From: Luzula sylvatica
Taxonomy: Eukaryota; Streptophyta; Magnoliopsida; Poales; Juncaceae
DNA length: 64,000 nucleotides
NCBI GenBank assembly: GCA_946800325.1
Contig: OX326959.1
Coordinates: forward strand, 5,104,501-5,168,500
Direction: 5' to 3'
Shown: positions 12,132 to 24,180 of the stretch, piece by piece
Layout of the letters: each line of letters opens with the position of its first letter
Position numbering within the stretch: the first letter of the stretch is position 1
Program-made: the position numbers and the translations under genes
Notes under the pieces: generated by a model
What the model saw: only the letters and a program-made list of their open reading frames with translations
What the model was told of the DNA's origin: nothing
The model's database searches: none

Positions 12132-12139
12132 GAGGGGAG

Positions 12140-12880
12140 TCGATAATGTTCATGGGCTGGGTGAGGGGAATAGTTGTGGAGGGGGGGAGTCGATAATGTT
12201 TCTGGACTTGGTGGACTTGGTGGCTTAATTAACAGGGGAGAGAAGTAGTAATATGGGCCTGCATAAGGAAAGTGGATATTCATGCATAGGGCTTGTATAC
12301 ATATACAAATACAATTAATATACATGTTTATATATAAACATGTATATATAAGTAAATATCTTGTAATTTAGTAATGTTGATAATTTCTATGCGATTAATG
12401 CATATACATATAAAAATGCAGTTAATTGTTTTTGCGTGCATTTTTTTGTGTCGGGATTTTATTGTAATAATAGCATTCGAAACAAAATGCAGTTATATGA
12501 CAGTATTCGACCGTATTCCTGACACTTCACGCTAAATGCCATCTTGTGTAATACAAATCAGGATTAATCCATTAATGTCCTCTTTTAAGCAAGTAATGGT
12601 GACATATGATCAAATGCCAAAATACACGTGTCACTGTATGTCGGTATTGTTGTAGTGTTAGTCCTTGACCTAAATCCAATTAACCCTAAATGGTGTAGAA
12701 AATAAACACCAATAAAGGTGAATTTCGTAACTTTAGGGCTACTTTCAAACTTCAATACACGAGCTTCTTTGGAAATATCGGATGGATCATCCTCATCCCT
12801 GCTCCGACATGCTTTAGGAAAATCACCCATGTAAAACAATAAATTTTAACAAAATCAATAAGATATCGAGAGTAAATGTA
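12140..12880. other. Non-coding interval with a palindrome
   Basis: No gene is recognisable. A perfect 30-bp A+T palindrome occupies 12318-12347, centred on the TTTATATATAAA core. The rest is unique-looking A+T-rich DNA. Confidence 0.5.
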
Positions 12881-13400
12881 TAGGGCTGCAACTTTAGCTC
12901 GTGGCTCGTGGCTCGCTCGACCTCGACTAGATAATAGTTCGATAATAGCTCGTTCCATATTAACTAAAATTAAACGAGCCGAGCCGAGCTAGCTCGAACG
13001 CTTATTGAGCCGAGATTGAGCCAGACTTAGCTCGCTCGTATAAAGCTCGATTTAAAAAATTAAATATTTTTATCATAATTGATTCATATTATTATTATTA
13101 TTAGAAAATTTTATAAAGAAAAACTTTATCTCCATAATAATTCAAAGTCAGGTTACAATTTAGGTCCTAAATAAGAATATTATTTAAAGAAGACGGACTA
13201 ATAATACCAAGTCCAAATTTTATTTTTTTACGTTTTGTGTTGTATGTTTGATTTATTATTATTATGTTTAAAGATATTTTGGTATTTAGAATATTTTTTG
13301 TTTATTCGCAATTATTATAATTTTTTTAATTAAAATTCAAGTTGTTTTTTTAATTGAGATACTGTTGAGCCGATCTGAGCTAACTCGAATGGGTAGTGAT
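12881..13400. mobile_element. Truncated hAT-like element with GAGCTCG-type repeats
   Basis: It starts with TAGGGCTGCAACTTTAGCTC, the TAGGG-type terminus seen on the other hAT-like elements here. Degenerate GCTCG/CGAGC units follow (about 12895-13050). A further short block with the same motif, GAGCCGATCTGAGCTAACTC, lies at about 13367-13386. No matching right terminus or target duplication was found, so it is probably truncated. Confidence 0.5.
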
Positions 13401-13734
13401 ATCGACAAGAAATAGTTTTACTTGCTACTGGAAAATTAATTTGATACGACCGATTTACCCTTATTTAATGATTGCGTGTTATTTGGAAAATGAAATATTA
13501 TGTGTCAAGTGAAGATTTAAATGATGTATAATTGAAATGATGTGATCCTTATATTTATTTTTTCTGAACTCGTGGCATTGAATTCTATCAACTTAAAAAT
13601 GAAAAAAAATATTCTACTTCTTTTTTGCAATTATATATCATAAATATTTCAAAATTGCATTAAAAGTCATTTGCAATATAAAACAAAAATAAAATGATTA
13701 TTACATTAGTTTTACACAAATACTCTAATGTTTC

Positions 13735-13940
13735 GAGTATGTCAAAATTGCAAATAGGTCCCTTTATTATTTATTATGCCAAAATTACAAATACATCCCT
13801 AAATTATGCCGAAACTGCAAATAGGTTACAGAATTATGCCGAAACTGCAAATAACTCCTTGCATTATTCCCAAATTACAAATATGTCCCTGGATTATGCG
13901 GAAACTGCAAATATTCCCTGGATTATGCTGAAATTAGAAC
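13735..13940. repeat. Short tandem repeat, ~33-bp unit
   Basis: About six degenerate copies of a unit built around ATTATGCCGAAACTGCAAAT with a CCCT spacer. The open frame at 13694-13963 reads through the repeat and encodes a repetitive peptide; I do not regard it as a gene. Confidence 0.75.
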
Positions 13941-13963
13941 GTCAAAACCAAAACAATTATTAA

Positions 13964-15026
13964 AATTAAGTCCAAATAATATCAAAAATTAATGCTCGTC
14001 AATTATTCAAAAGTTTCTGACCATCAAAACATAAAAATAATTACCTTAGTTAGAATCAATTTCCCAAATTTGCTAAAATTAGCATCTATTTAGCCAATAT
14101 GACATCTCCTAATATTGTTTAATTTGGGAAAAATATTATCCAGCGATTTTTCCTAATAATTATCTTCGAACGATTTTTCCTTACGTAATTTGGGGAAAAT
14201 ATTATCCAGTGTTTCGGCGTATGTACACAATTTTGAAACAATTTCTAGGTCTAATTAAATATTAAAAAATAAGAAGAAAAAAAACACGAAAAGACCTGCT
14301 GCCGAGACAAAAAATCAGGAACTTGCCGTCTCCACCTTCGTATTGTGTGATGCAGTCTCTTGTACCAGTCAAGAAAACATGAAAAATCAGAACGTTACAC
14401 GGTGCAGTCCCTAGTCCGTACCAGCCGAGAAATCAAGAAGATGGATGCATCGTCTTGCCTAGTCTCGTCCCAGTAGCAGCCAAAACTGGCAATTTGAATT
14501 TCAGAAGAAAATGAGTAAGAATGAGAAAGCTATAAAACCTTTTCGATCCCATTTTAGTTCAGATTCGACCTCAGAAACTCTAGATTCAAATCCGGGCTTT
14601 ATACTACAGTTTAGAAGAATAAAAATTTGAAATTTTGCGAGGCGTACAATGTAACGAAAAATCCTCATGTGCTCGATGGCGGCACTTTTCGTCTCCCCAC
14701 CATTGCCGCCCGTCGCCAATCTTCTCTTCTTCTTTTTCGTAATTATAAGAATTCATTTTTCACGAAAAATCCTCATGTGCTCGATGACGGCACTTTTCGT
14801 CTGCCGTAGATAGGGTCTCGTAGAGAGGGGGGAAGTGAGTTGACGAGGCTGGGTGAGGCGCGAGGCGTGAAGTTGAGACGAGAGTGAGACGTGCGTGATC
14901 GAGTACTTTTTTTGTTAGGGCATGAGGGGAATTAGGTATTTGGCTTACTTTTTGTGAGACGTGCGTGTTAGCTAGGGCAGGAGGGGGAGGGGAGAGGAGA
15001 GGAGAGGGGAGGGGAGGGGAGGGGTG
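13964..15026. other. Intergenic DNA with short direct duplications
   Basis: No gene recognised. AATTTGGG(A)AAAATATTATCCAG occurs twice (about 14120 and 14190). A ~45-bp block containing ATCCTCATGTGCTCGATG is duplicated at about 14660 and 14767. A G-rich tract (GGGGA units) at about 14983-15024 precedes the next hAT-like element. Confidence 0.6.
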
Positions 15027-15282
15027 GGCGTGAGTAGGGATGTAAATGGGTCGGATATTATCCGAACCGACCCGAACCCAATCCGAAAATATATCCGGAC
15101 TCGAATAAAATTATCCGGATCCGTTCGGATTCGGTTCCGACCCGTATCCGTTTTTTCGGATCCGAATCCGGATACAGGACAACAATTAAGAATCGGATCC
15201 GGATACAAATCCGGATAATACCCGGATCCGTATTTTACACAAATACGGATATCCGTTTTCGTTTAAAATACATTATATTTTA

Positions 15283-15526
15283 GAGTGATGATGTACATCC
15301 CCTATAACTATCCCCCACCACTCTTGATGATGTGGCACCACTAAAAATTAACACACAAGTATATGATTTAACATCTTAATTTGATGTTAAATCATAGCAT
15401 AATATAAATAACATGCAAAATTTGATGTTAACTCATGTATTTGTGTTAATTTTTACGGTGTTAATCCATAGCCACGTCATCAAGACTTGTGGGGGATGTG
15501 TAGTGGGGGGAAGTACAACATTCTCC
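15283..15526. mobile_element. MULE-type MITE, 244 bp
   Basis: Bounded by a perfect 9-bp target duplication TATATTTTA (15274-15282 and 15527-15535), the size expected for Mutator-like elements. The ends are inverted: GAGTGATGATGTACATCCCC on the left and GGAGAATGTTGTACTTCCCC reading inward from the right. It contains no coding sequence. It is nested in the 15035-16786 hAT element and belongs to the same family as the copies at 51669 and 52282. Confidence 0.85.
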
Positions 15527-15643
15527 TATATTTTATACAAATCATCCATTCATTTGCAGGGCATTTAATGCAGCGCATTTAATGCATGCAGGGATAAGTA
15601 CTGTAGAAAAACAAACCTATACTCATATATTTATAGGAAAATG

Positions 15644-16311
15644 TTCAACTTCCCCCACCTTTCCCCTAGCACTCTTGATGTGCTGGCAGTATTATGTGCT
15701 GGTACTCAGGGGTGTTAATCAATAACACCATTTTTTTTTGGGTGTTAATCCATAACACCGTTGACTTTGGGGGTGTTAATCCATAACACCGTGGCAGATT
15801 CTGATTGGTTGGATCATTTACAAAACTTTAATGCAACCAATAAGAAGCTGTCACGTGGCATTCGTGGGTAAATTGCGGTTCGTATTATTACTCCCGATGG
15901 TTTTGGGGGTGTTAATCCATAACACCATTGACTTTGGGGGATGTTAATCCATAAAACAATTTTGGGGTGTTAAGGATTAACACCCCAAAATTGTTTTATG
16001 GATTAACATCCCCCAAAGTCAATGGTGTTATGGATTAACACCCCCAAAGCCAGCGGAGTAATAATACGAACCGCAATTTACCATGAATGCCACGTGGCAG
16101 CTTCCTATTGGTTGCATTAAAGTTGTGTAAATGATCCAACCAATCAGAATCTGCCAAGGTGTTATGAATTAACACTCCCAAAGTCAACGGGGTTATGGAT
16201 TAACACCCAAAAAAATAGTGTTATGGATTAACACCCCAGAGTGCCTGCCGGCACATCAAGCCCTCTGGGGGACAGAAGAGGGGGAAGTACATCATTTCCT
16301 ATAAGCATGGT
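15644..16311. mobile_element. Long foldback MITE (two ~330-bp arms)
   Basis: Almost the whole element is one inverted repeat: arm 15644-15973, a 3-base loop (GGA, 15974-15976) and arm 15977-16311. The arms are visibly very similar, sharing GGTGTTAATCCATAACACC-type units and a CCACGTGGCA motif. The ends resemble the family at 15283 (GGAAATGATGTACTTCCCCC). The flanks share only TATA, so the target duplication is uncertain. If transcribed it would fold into a long hairpin suitable for small-RNA processing. Confidence 0.85.
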
Positions 16312-16488
16312 GGGACTACTCCCTTATTGGTGTTCCGGTCAAAAATGATGGGTTTCGATCATGATGGGTTTTGTTCAATTTTTATATCATGGGTTTTTAT
16401 TATATTTTTCTCATTTTGTCTTATTAAATCTGGCCAATTTATTTTGTGAAATTATTAATAATAATATATAATTCTTTGTAAGGGTTTG

Positions 16489-16495
16489 CGCGCGC

Positions 16496-16540
<45 letters not shown>
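16489..16540. repeat. CG/GT/TA compound microsatellite
   Basis: (CG)n, (TG)n and (TA)n runs follow each other directly within the hAT-like element. Confidence 0.9.
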
Positions 16541-17119
16541 GTTTTATACTCATTTTTAGTAAAAAAAATTTCATTAAAAAATATTTAATATCCGTTTTAA
16601 TATCCGTAAAAAATCCGTATCCGTATTCGTATCCGACAATATCCGAACCGTATCCGTATCCGCATAATATCCGAACCGTATCCGGATCCGAGTTGTTCCG
16701 TATCCGAATATCCGTATCCGAAAAAATATGAATACGGATCTGGTATGACCACTATCCGAACCGGATCCGAACCGTTTACACCCCTAGGCGTGAGGGTATT
16801 TGGGGGGAATTGGGGGAGAGAAGGCAGAAATTGGGTAGGAGGCAGGGGAATGGGGAATGGGCTTGCATTGTGGGCTGTCAATTTTTTTTTTTTTTGTATA
16901 ATCAATCTGATGTATCCACATTTTATTTGATTAATAATTATATATTAATATGTTTCGATAGCATTTATTTTTATCATCATTTCAAATTAATAACAGCATT
17001 CGATACAAAATACAGTTGTATAATGGTATTCCTGACATTTAACGTAAAATGTTGTCTTTCATATAAACAACAGGATTAATCAATTAATGTCGCCTTTTAT
17101 ACAAGTAATAGCAGCATAT

Positions 17120-18336
17120 AGCCAAATGCCAAATAGCAAGTGTCACTGTTTGTCAGTATTGTTGTAGTGATTCTCAACCAATTGCCCAACATTCAACAAA
17201 TTTTGCGCCAACTCCGGAACAAACAAAACATCTGGAATGAACATTCGACCATTATTCGACTCAATCACAATCGTTCTTTTTTCTTTAGATCGAACAACCG
17301 CACAATTTCCCATGGTAATTTGAGTAGTGACGGTCTTGTCGATTTTGCTAAAGACCGATTCAATGACGGTTATATGGTTGCTACACCTGTTATCGACGTA
17401 CCACACATCATTCTTCTTTTGTAAGGCGACTTGACACGCGTGGAAAATATTTTCGTTGTCGATTTTTCTCTTCGGTATAATTGTCTTGTTTATATGTTTT
17501 AACTCAGTAATTTTTTTATATGGCTTGCAATTGTAGCATTGAAGCTTCCCTTTGTTCCAACAATCTTTAAAGGCATGAGTCAAACTTTTGCACACAACGC
17601 ACCACCGCACTTGGCTATTTTGGTAATTGCTTCTACCCCTCTGTCAAATCTTCCTCAACCTCGACCTCTACCGTTTCGACCACTACAAAATGATTCTCCC
17701 TTAAAAGTATTTTGGTTTGATAATTCAGTTACGACAGTTTTTGGTTGGAACGCACTCTCAAAAGATTGATCGATGTCTCGATTTAATCATTTCGTGCCTC
17801 TCTAAAGAACCATTCAAGCCATGTTGTTATATTTTGAAGAAATACTAATAAGTATTTTTTTTCGCAAACCGATTTTTCGGTCAAATCTTCGCCAAAATAT
17901 TTTATTTGGTTTATCACTTCCAAAATATTGGAGAAAAATCTTTGAGGATATCGTTCTCCTTCTTATTCAAGTTTTGGAATTCTCTCTTAAGCGTCAAGAG
18001 TTTAACTGTTCTCACTTTTTCATTTCCTTGAAATTCTCGTTGCAAAATCTCTCACGCTTCATTCGAAGTTTTAGCGCCAACTATTCTCGAAAATAATTTA
18101 TCCTAAATTACTTGTTGTATCAAGTAAATGACTTTTGCCTTTTTCTTCTTATTTTGTTTCCCCTCTTTGGTAGTTTCGGCTTATTTTGTCGTATTCACTC
18201 CGTCTTCTACTATTTCCCATAGATCTTGCGTGATCAAAATAATTTTCATTTTAATACTCCAATAATCGTAATTTTCGTCATCGAAAATAAGTGGCGAAAC
18301 TTGTGGGAGTCCGAAAATATCGCTTTGTGTTGCCAT
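17120..18336 (-). pseudogene. Ty1/copia gag-protease remnant
   Basis: Reading leftward from an ATG at 18336, the first segment (MATQSDIFGLPQVSPLIFDD) is a copia Gag N-terminus. After stops and frame changes the frame at 17610-17143 has a CX2CX4HX4C zinc knuckle (CVVCKSLTHAFKDC). A protease-like WYVDNRCSNHIT follows, in which the usual D-S-G triad is altered, and then FIPDVLFVPELAQNLL. Integrase, RT and RNase H are absent. A primer-binding-like TGGTATCTGAAGC lies at about 18400-18413, so the 5' LTR should occupy about 18414-18600. It is a decayed, 3'-truncated element. Confidence 0.85.
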
Positions 18337-18610
18337 AGGTTTTTTCTTCTTCAAACTTGGAAAAACTCACTCTCACAAACAACCGCAAAAAACCTCAGCT
18401 TCAGATACCAATTTATTGTAATTTAGATTGAATTTTGTGGATATTTCTTGGAGATCAATATCCTGTAGGAATAAGTATAATTGAATATATGTGAACAGGG
18501 AAAGAATATACGGAGAGAGAGAGCTACACAGGCAAATAAATTTCTGCTTTTTTTTTATTTTTTTATTTCTCTCATTATTTCCTACATTGCGTTGGATATA
18601 TATATATATA

Positions 18611-19402
18611 CTAGCTTTCTCCCCGCGCAATTGCGCGGAGGTCTTCAGTCTGTCATGATTTTATTTTACTCAATACGTAATTAGATTTTAATAGTTTCAT
18701 GATATTTTATTTTTCAAATATTTGGAATGTGTTTTTGTAATATTGTTGTTCGTTTTATTATTATGTTATGTTAGTTTTTCAAAGAAAAAATGCAAAGGTC
18801 AAAATGTTAAAATTATGTAAATAAAATATATAATAACTTTTTTAAAATTATTATATGGTACAAAAATTTAGGACTTTATTTACATTATTAAAAAATAACA
18901 TGTACATATGTAAATTATTAAAATTTTATGACATGGAGCAATCAAATGAGAGAAATTTTCTTAACTTGATACATATACAAAATGTAAATGAAAACTAAAA
19001 AGGACCAACATATAAATAAAAAGGACCGAAATATAAATTAAAATATAAAAAAGGACTGAAATGTAAATAAAAAAGTACCAAAATATTAATAAAAAGGACC
19101 AAAATATAAACTTAAATTAAAAAGGACCAAAATATAAATAAAAAAGACCAAAATGTAAATTCAAAAATGTAAAAAAGGACCGAAATGTAAATAAAAATGG
19201 ATCAAAATATAAATAAAAAGGACAAAAATGTAAATTTTTAAAGTAAAAAGAACCAAAATGTAAATAAAAAGGACCAAAATGTAAAATTTTAAACTAAAAA
19301 GGACCAAAATATAAATTTAAAAAATATTTTTTTTACAAAAAAACTCCTGATGACGTGGCCTCATGTATTAGCTTCATTTCTTCCAACTTTATACATAAGT
19401 AT

Positions 19403-19405
<3 letters not shown>
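18611..19405 (-). mobile_element. Helitron-like element, 3' end at 18611
   Basis: On the minus strand the sequence ends with a 16-bp perfect hairpin (CCGCGCAATTGCGCGG, 18623-18638), eight bases, CTAG (18614-18611) and a following T. That is the diagnostic Helitron 3' terminus with A/T insertion. The interior includes a diverged ~20-bp tandem repeat of AAAAGGACCAAAATGTAAAT units (about 18990-19320). The 5' TC end is not certain; I place it near the TA tract at 19405. No RepHel gene is present, so it is non-autonomous. Confidence 0.65.
18990..19320. repeat. Minisatellite inside Helitron-like element
   Basis: About a dozen imperfect copies of AAAAGGACCAAAATGTAAAT, some with short AT-rich spacers. 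Confidence 0.8.
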
Positions 19406-19463
<58 letters not shown>

Positions 19464-19465
19464 AA
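19405..19465. repeat. (AT)n-(AC)n microsatellite
   Basis: An (AT)n run at about 19408-19450 followed by (AC)n. Confidence 0.9.
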
Positions 19466-21333
19466 GTACAACTAAAATGCTTGTACAAGTAAATAAAATT
19501 GTGTACTTATGAGTTTTAGACCCTTGGATCATCATCCAAATGAGCGCTCGATACGAGAGTAATTTCCGTTTCTTAAATATATTCCGTCAATGATCAGCTC
19601 CGTCAAAAAACAAGGGCTGGCGTCCAAGAAGAAAAAACAGAGGACTTTTTGCAAGACTCCCGTCATTCACAACCTAGCATAAGAAAACAGAGGAGTTTGG
19701 CGCTTAATCTTCCTGACAAAAATTTGCTCCATCTTTTTGGTTCTATCTCCACGACTATGGTTTATGAAGGGGTTATTTGTAATATCTCGGATGTATAAAT
19801 ATTGAAGGGGTTATTTGTAATATCTCGGATATATTGAAGGGTTTACCTGAAAGAATTCCTCCTATTTCTAGGAACATAAATGAAAAAAAAATACTAGATT
19901 TGATGCTTAACCGGTACCGGTACTGTCCCACATGACTGAGTTTTGGTTGATAATGTTAGATGAATGAATGAAGTTGTGTTTAATTTTTTGAATGGTCAAG
20001 AACCAATGAATATTTATTCAGTACATATTTATTCAATTTCATTTTTCAATACATATTTGATACTAACATTACAGTCGCGCAAATTCACATCCAATACATT
20101 ATCTTCTTAATCCTAACCCTAATCACATATGAGACACATTTAATTCAATCTTAATCATTACCCTGATCGCATCCACATTTGCGTTGATCCTATTTCTAAA
20201 CCTCAACCCAAAAAATGATTTTGTCCATGCAGCGAAAAATTGCCAGCGTCATTGTCAGAATCTGAGTTACCTATCTATCATGACTTCATGTTTTCCATTG
20301 GTTCGTTTTTGGCACCGGTCCTCGGAGAAGAGACTAGTCATTGTTGCTTGAAGTCTGCGAGTCCCTAAACACTATCTATATTGTCGATATGATATAAATT
20401 ATAAGCCACAACAAGCTGGAGGGATAGAATTGTGATCCAATTGACGTGCAAACTTCTTCCAAACCCTAAATTTAGTAATATACGATCTGTTTCCAATTGA
20501 CGTGCAAACTTCTCCCAATTTCATACACAATTTAGTGAATTGTACCTATTCCATACCCAACTTCGATAAAAACTCCATGCCAAATTTTCTGACTGGACCC
20601 AAACCTTAAAAATAAAATTCAAAAGAGTTCCTGTCACCAAACGGTATCCTCATCAAATCATAATCAAAATAAAAAAGCTATAGAAAAAATAATTACCATT
20701 GATACTCCGAGCAAGAGAGACATCAAGCTAGCGAGCAAGAGATCTCATACCCAATTTTGGTGAATTGTACCCATTCCACATTCAATTTCGACATAACTCC
20801 CTGCCATGTTCTTGACTGGCCCCGAACCCTAAAACTGAAATTCGAAAGAGTTTGTAACACAAAAAGATATCCTTCTCAAATCAAAAATCAAAATCACATA
20901 GTTATACAAAAATCAATTACCGAGGTACAGTAAGAAAGAGAGAGATCGAGCCAGATAAGAGAAAACAAAGGCAAACCAGCGAGTGAGAAAGAGAAATAAA
21001 GGATCAAATCGATAGCTCTCGAGTCAGAAAGGTAGAGAGAGCAGTTACCTCGAGACAACAAAAACAAGAGGAGGTGGAGGAGCTAATAAAATGAAGAGCT
21101 ATCAACTGAACTTCACGTCCTTACTGCCTTGCCGAGACAGGTCTGAGAGGAGAGAGAGAGGAGGAGACGAGCACTAGAAGTCTAGAAAGGAGGCGAGTGG
21201 GAAAGATAGTAGATAGAGTTATGCCCGTTAGCCTCCGTTTGGTCTTAAACACTGCACGAATCTTGAAGTAGATCTGATGGTAAGAAAATCACAAGTAAAA
21301 TAGGCTACTCCTTGTACAAGTAAAATAGCTATA

Positions 21334-21336
<3 letters not shown>
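19466..21336. other. Intergenic DNA with a diverged ~225-bp tandem duplication
   Basis: No gene recognised. About 20515-20740 and 20745-20960 are diverged tandem copies with blocks such as GTGAATTGTACC(T/C)ATTCCA and AATTACC followed by a purine-rich GAGAGA tract. CCAATTGACGTGCAAACTTC occurs twice (about 20438 and 20495). The minus-strand purine-to-pyrimidine pattern could be old 5'-leader sequence, but nothing supports a specific gene. Confidence 0.5.

Positions 21337-21384
<48 letters not shown>
21337..21384. repeat. (AT)n microsatellite at LINE 3' side
   Basis: About 24 AT units directly next to the LINE poly-A tail. Confidence 0.95.
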
Positions 21385-21400
<16 letters not shown>

Positions 21401-23717
21401 GATTAAAATAGAGTGGGCTCTCAAGTCCCACTTCTATTGCTTAATTTCATTAACACGAGTTTATTACAATTATTATAAAGGTATTAAGGACCCCTAAATA
21501 CACTAACTTAAACATAAACATAAGGAACAAATCTAAATGAAGAAGAAAAGTGAGAAACAGGAAAAATCCTGAATTAGTAAACCATCAGCTCATTTCATGA
21601 AGTCAAAAACCAGGAAAGTTAATTCACCTTTCCTTTACACATGCAAATCTCTTCTTTTCCTCTACAGCTTGTCCGAAACCCCTTTCTTCTTCATTTCTTT
21701 CTTCGCTCACTTCTTCTAAACTCTCTGCCGCTTAAACTTCATCCATTTCTTCATTCCCCTTTTAAGTCTCAAGAGGATTCGCCATTGCTATACTCTTCAC
21801 GCACTAAGTGTTTGTGCCCAAGTGCATTCTCAATATCCTTTCGCTCTTCAATTATAAAATCAATTATTACTTCCTCCCTTAATTTACTGTCCTCAAAAAT
21901 CCTTCTACATCTTTCCTTCCATATATTAAACACCAATATAGCTACTAATTGCTTCAATTTGATATCAATATGTTCAGATAAGATCAATCTAACGGGATCC
22001 AGATCCAAATTATGAATCAGGTATTTTAATCTCTTCAATTCATTCCAAATGTTCTTCGTAAAGACACAACCTGAGAAAATATGCCCAACTGATTCTTCAT
22101 TATTGTTACATAATACACATTTATTAGCTAAAATCCAACTCTTTCTTTGCAGATTATCCATCGTTAGGATTCTATTTTGCAAACTGAGCCAAAGAAAAAT
22201 TTGTATTTTACCAGGTAACTTAATTTTCCATATCTGATTTAATTCTTCCCTATTTACTCCTGATAAATTGCTATAACAAATATTAACCTTGAATTCCCCC
22301 TTTGCAGTATTTATCCAGGTTAATTGATCTTTTTTATCTGGAGTTAATTGGACATCCATACATTGCTGGTACAAAAATTGGATTTGACTCTCAGCTTCGT
22401 GTGATAAAGGCTCCCTTACTCTTAAAATGGTATGAATTTCCTTCTCCGTTAATTCTTCCATAAAATCTCTTAGGGTTAAATCATAGTTTTGAACAAATGA
22501 GTATAATTCTGGATATTTTTTATGTAAAAAATCTCCACTCCAATTATCTTTCCACAAGTTAATTAAATCTCCATTTCCCAAAATAAACTTGGAATTTTCC
22601 CTGAATATATCTATTAATTTCACCACATCTCTCCAAAAATAAGAAATTTTAGGATCATATTTACAATTAGGCCCTCCATACAATTGCAATTTCCCAACTA
22701 ACTCATCCCATCTCAGATTTTCATCAGATAAATTATAATACTTCCATATCCATTTGAGTAATAAAGCATTATTAAATTTCTCTAAATTAATAATTCCCAA
22801 TCCTCCCGATTTTTTTGGCATACAGCAAATTGACCATTTTAATAAATTGTATCCTTTCTCCCTATCTCCTTTCCATAAAAAATTTCTTCTACATTTATCA
22901 ATGGATTTAATTACCCATTTGGGAATTTTAAAAACACTAAAATAATAAATTGGAATTGATGTTAATATAGAATTAATTAAAATCAATCTTCCACTAATAT
23001 TCAATAATTTTCCTTTCCACCCCTCCATCCTTAATTTCACTTTATCAATTAATTTTCTATAATCCTCCTTACTTGGTTTCTTAAAATGTAATGGCAACCC
23101 TAAATAATTCATAGGTAGGGTTCCAATAGAACACCCAATCTCAGCAGATAAAATCTCCATATCTCTTTTTTCAACATTAACTCCAATAATTTCTGATTTT
23201 TCCAAATTTATATTCAATCCAGATTCATTACCAAAAATATTTAAGATCAGCATAAATCTCCTTATATTCTCTACTGTTGGCTTGAGAAAAAATAGTGAGT
23301 CGTCTGCATAAAACAATGAAGAAGCTATTCCATTCATTGGTCTTTCCAAAAACCCTTTTTCACTTAAACCCTCTATAATTCTTGATAAAACATCTATCAC
23401 CAAAATAAACAAATAGGTAGAAATTGGATCTCCTTGCTTTAATCCCCTTTTTAAATATATATACTTTCCTGGTACCCCATTCAAAAGTACTCTTGTAGAG
23501 CCCCCTAAAACTGATTTGGAAATCCAGTTAATCCATTTCTCACCAAATCCTCTAGATTTTAAAACTCTTAATAAAAATTCCCAAGAAATTGAATCAAAAG
23601 CTTTATAAATATCTGCTTTAAATATCAATAAAGGATAATTCATTTTATTTGCTTTATTTAATACCTCCCTGGCATAATTATAGTTGTCAGTAATTGATCT
23701 TCCCTTAATAAATCCCA

Positions 23718-23720
<3 letters not shown>
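21385..23720 (-). mobile_element. 5'-truncated L1-type LINE (ORF2 C-terminal two thirds)
   Basis: A single minus-strand frame (23718-21769, 649 codons) encodes the reverse transcriptase core. FKADIYKAFDSISW holds the first catalytic Asp, LKQGDPISTYLFILV follows, and FYADDSLFFL carries the YADD box. A zf-RVT region at the C-terminus contains KCVLCNNNEESVGHIFSGC. The endonuclease and ORF1 are missing. The poly-A tail is the T run at 21385-21400 on the plus strand. Both ends abut (AT)n tracts (21337-21384 and 23720-23799), so the element apparently inserted into an AT microsatellite. The frame is uninterrupted, suggesting a fairly recent insertion. It cannot transpose on its own. Confidence 0.93.
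21769..23718 (-). CDS. LINE ORF2 fragment: reverse transcriptase and zf-RVT
   Basis: An open frame within the LINE with RT motifs in the first ~250 residues, a thumb/connection region, and a C-terminal Cys-rich zf-RVT segment at about residues 520-570. The first codon is an ATT-type codon at the truncation point, so there is no native start. It encodes retrotransposon protein, not a host enzyme, and lacks the apurinic-like endonuclease needed for target nicking. Confidence 0.85.

Positions 23721-23799
<79 letters not shown>
23720..23799. repeat. (AT)n microsatellite at LINE 5' side
   Basis: About 40 AT units directly next to the 5' truncation point of the LINE, matching the tract on its other side. 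Confidence 0.95.
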
Positions 23800-23801
<2 letters not shown>

Positions 23802-23997
23802 AAAAGACACACACTACCAAACATACATCCTTATTTATCATAATTTTATTTTATTTAATAAACACTTATTGATATCAATAGACATCCAATAATTTAATAT
23901 GGATCTCTCATATTTTCACACCTAATTAATTTTTAATCCTGCCACAAAATATTAATAATATTATTATATAAAATATTAAAGCATTAATTTTAATACT

Positions 23998-24180
23998 ACA
24001 TACACACTTCTAAATCTTCCATTTATTCTATATAATATTCCATTTATTTCTCGAATTTATAAAATTATAAATATATTTATAACAGGCATGGGAAAGGATA
24101 TATAAGTGTAATTTGGGACAAGATTTTCTCCCCTACGTAGATGTCTTGATTCTTCCGCTACTCGAAAAAACTGATTTGAG
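23998..24180 (+). pseudogene. Isolated importin (IMB3-like) exon 4 fragment with its upstream intron
   Basis: The stretch matches copy A 27005-27183. It has the end of the intron (TTATAACAG acceptor at about 24085) and the start of exon 4, reading AWERIYKCNLGQDFLPYVDV up to a TGA just after the homologous region. It carries an in-frame 3-base insertion (an extra Asn) relative to copies A, C and D. Upstream and downstream exons are absent, so this is a stray fragment left by duplication about 0.7 kb before copy A. Confidence 0.8.

Larger units (their letters stand above)
15035..16786. mobile_element. hAT-like non-autonomous element with TATCCG-rich body, carrying nested MITEs
   Basis: The left terminus is TAGGGATGTAAATGGGTCGG and the right terminus reads TAGGGGTGTAAACGGTTCGG on the other strand. 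A perfect 8-bp target duplication GGCGTGAG flanks it (15027-15034 and 16787-16794). Its own body is the degenerate ATCCGTATCCG/ATCCGGATCC repeat at 15050-15245 and 16590-16780. Two foreign elements interrupt it (15283-15526 and 15644-16311). There is no transposase, so it would need an autonomous partner. The structure gives an insertion order: host, then this hAT element, then the MITEs. Confidence 0.9.

Noticed and set aside
11446..12325. Overlapping frames of 60-168 codons on both strands
   Set aside because: They are translations of the CCCGAA-type repeats inside the hAT-like element.
13694..13963. 89-codon frame with repeated YAETAN segments
   Set aside because: Each segment is one unit of the 33-bp tandem repeat; no start context or homologue is apparent.
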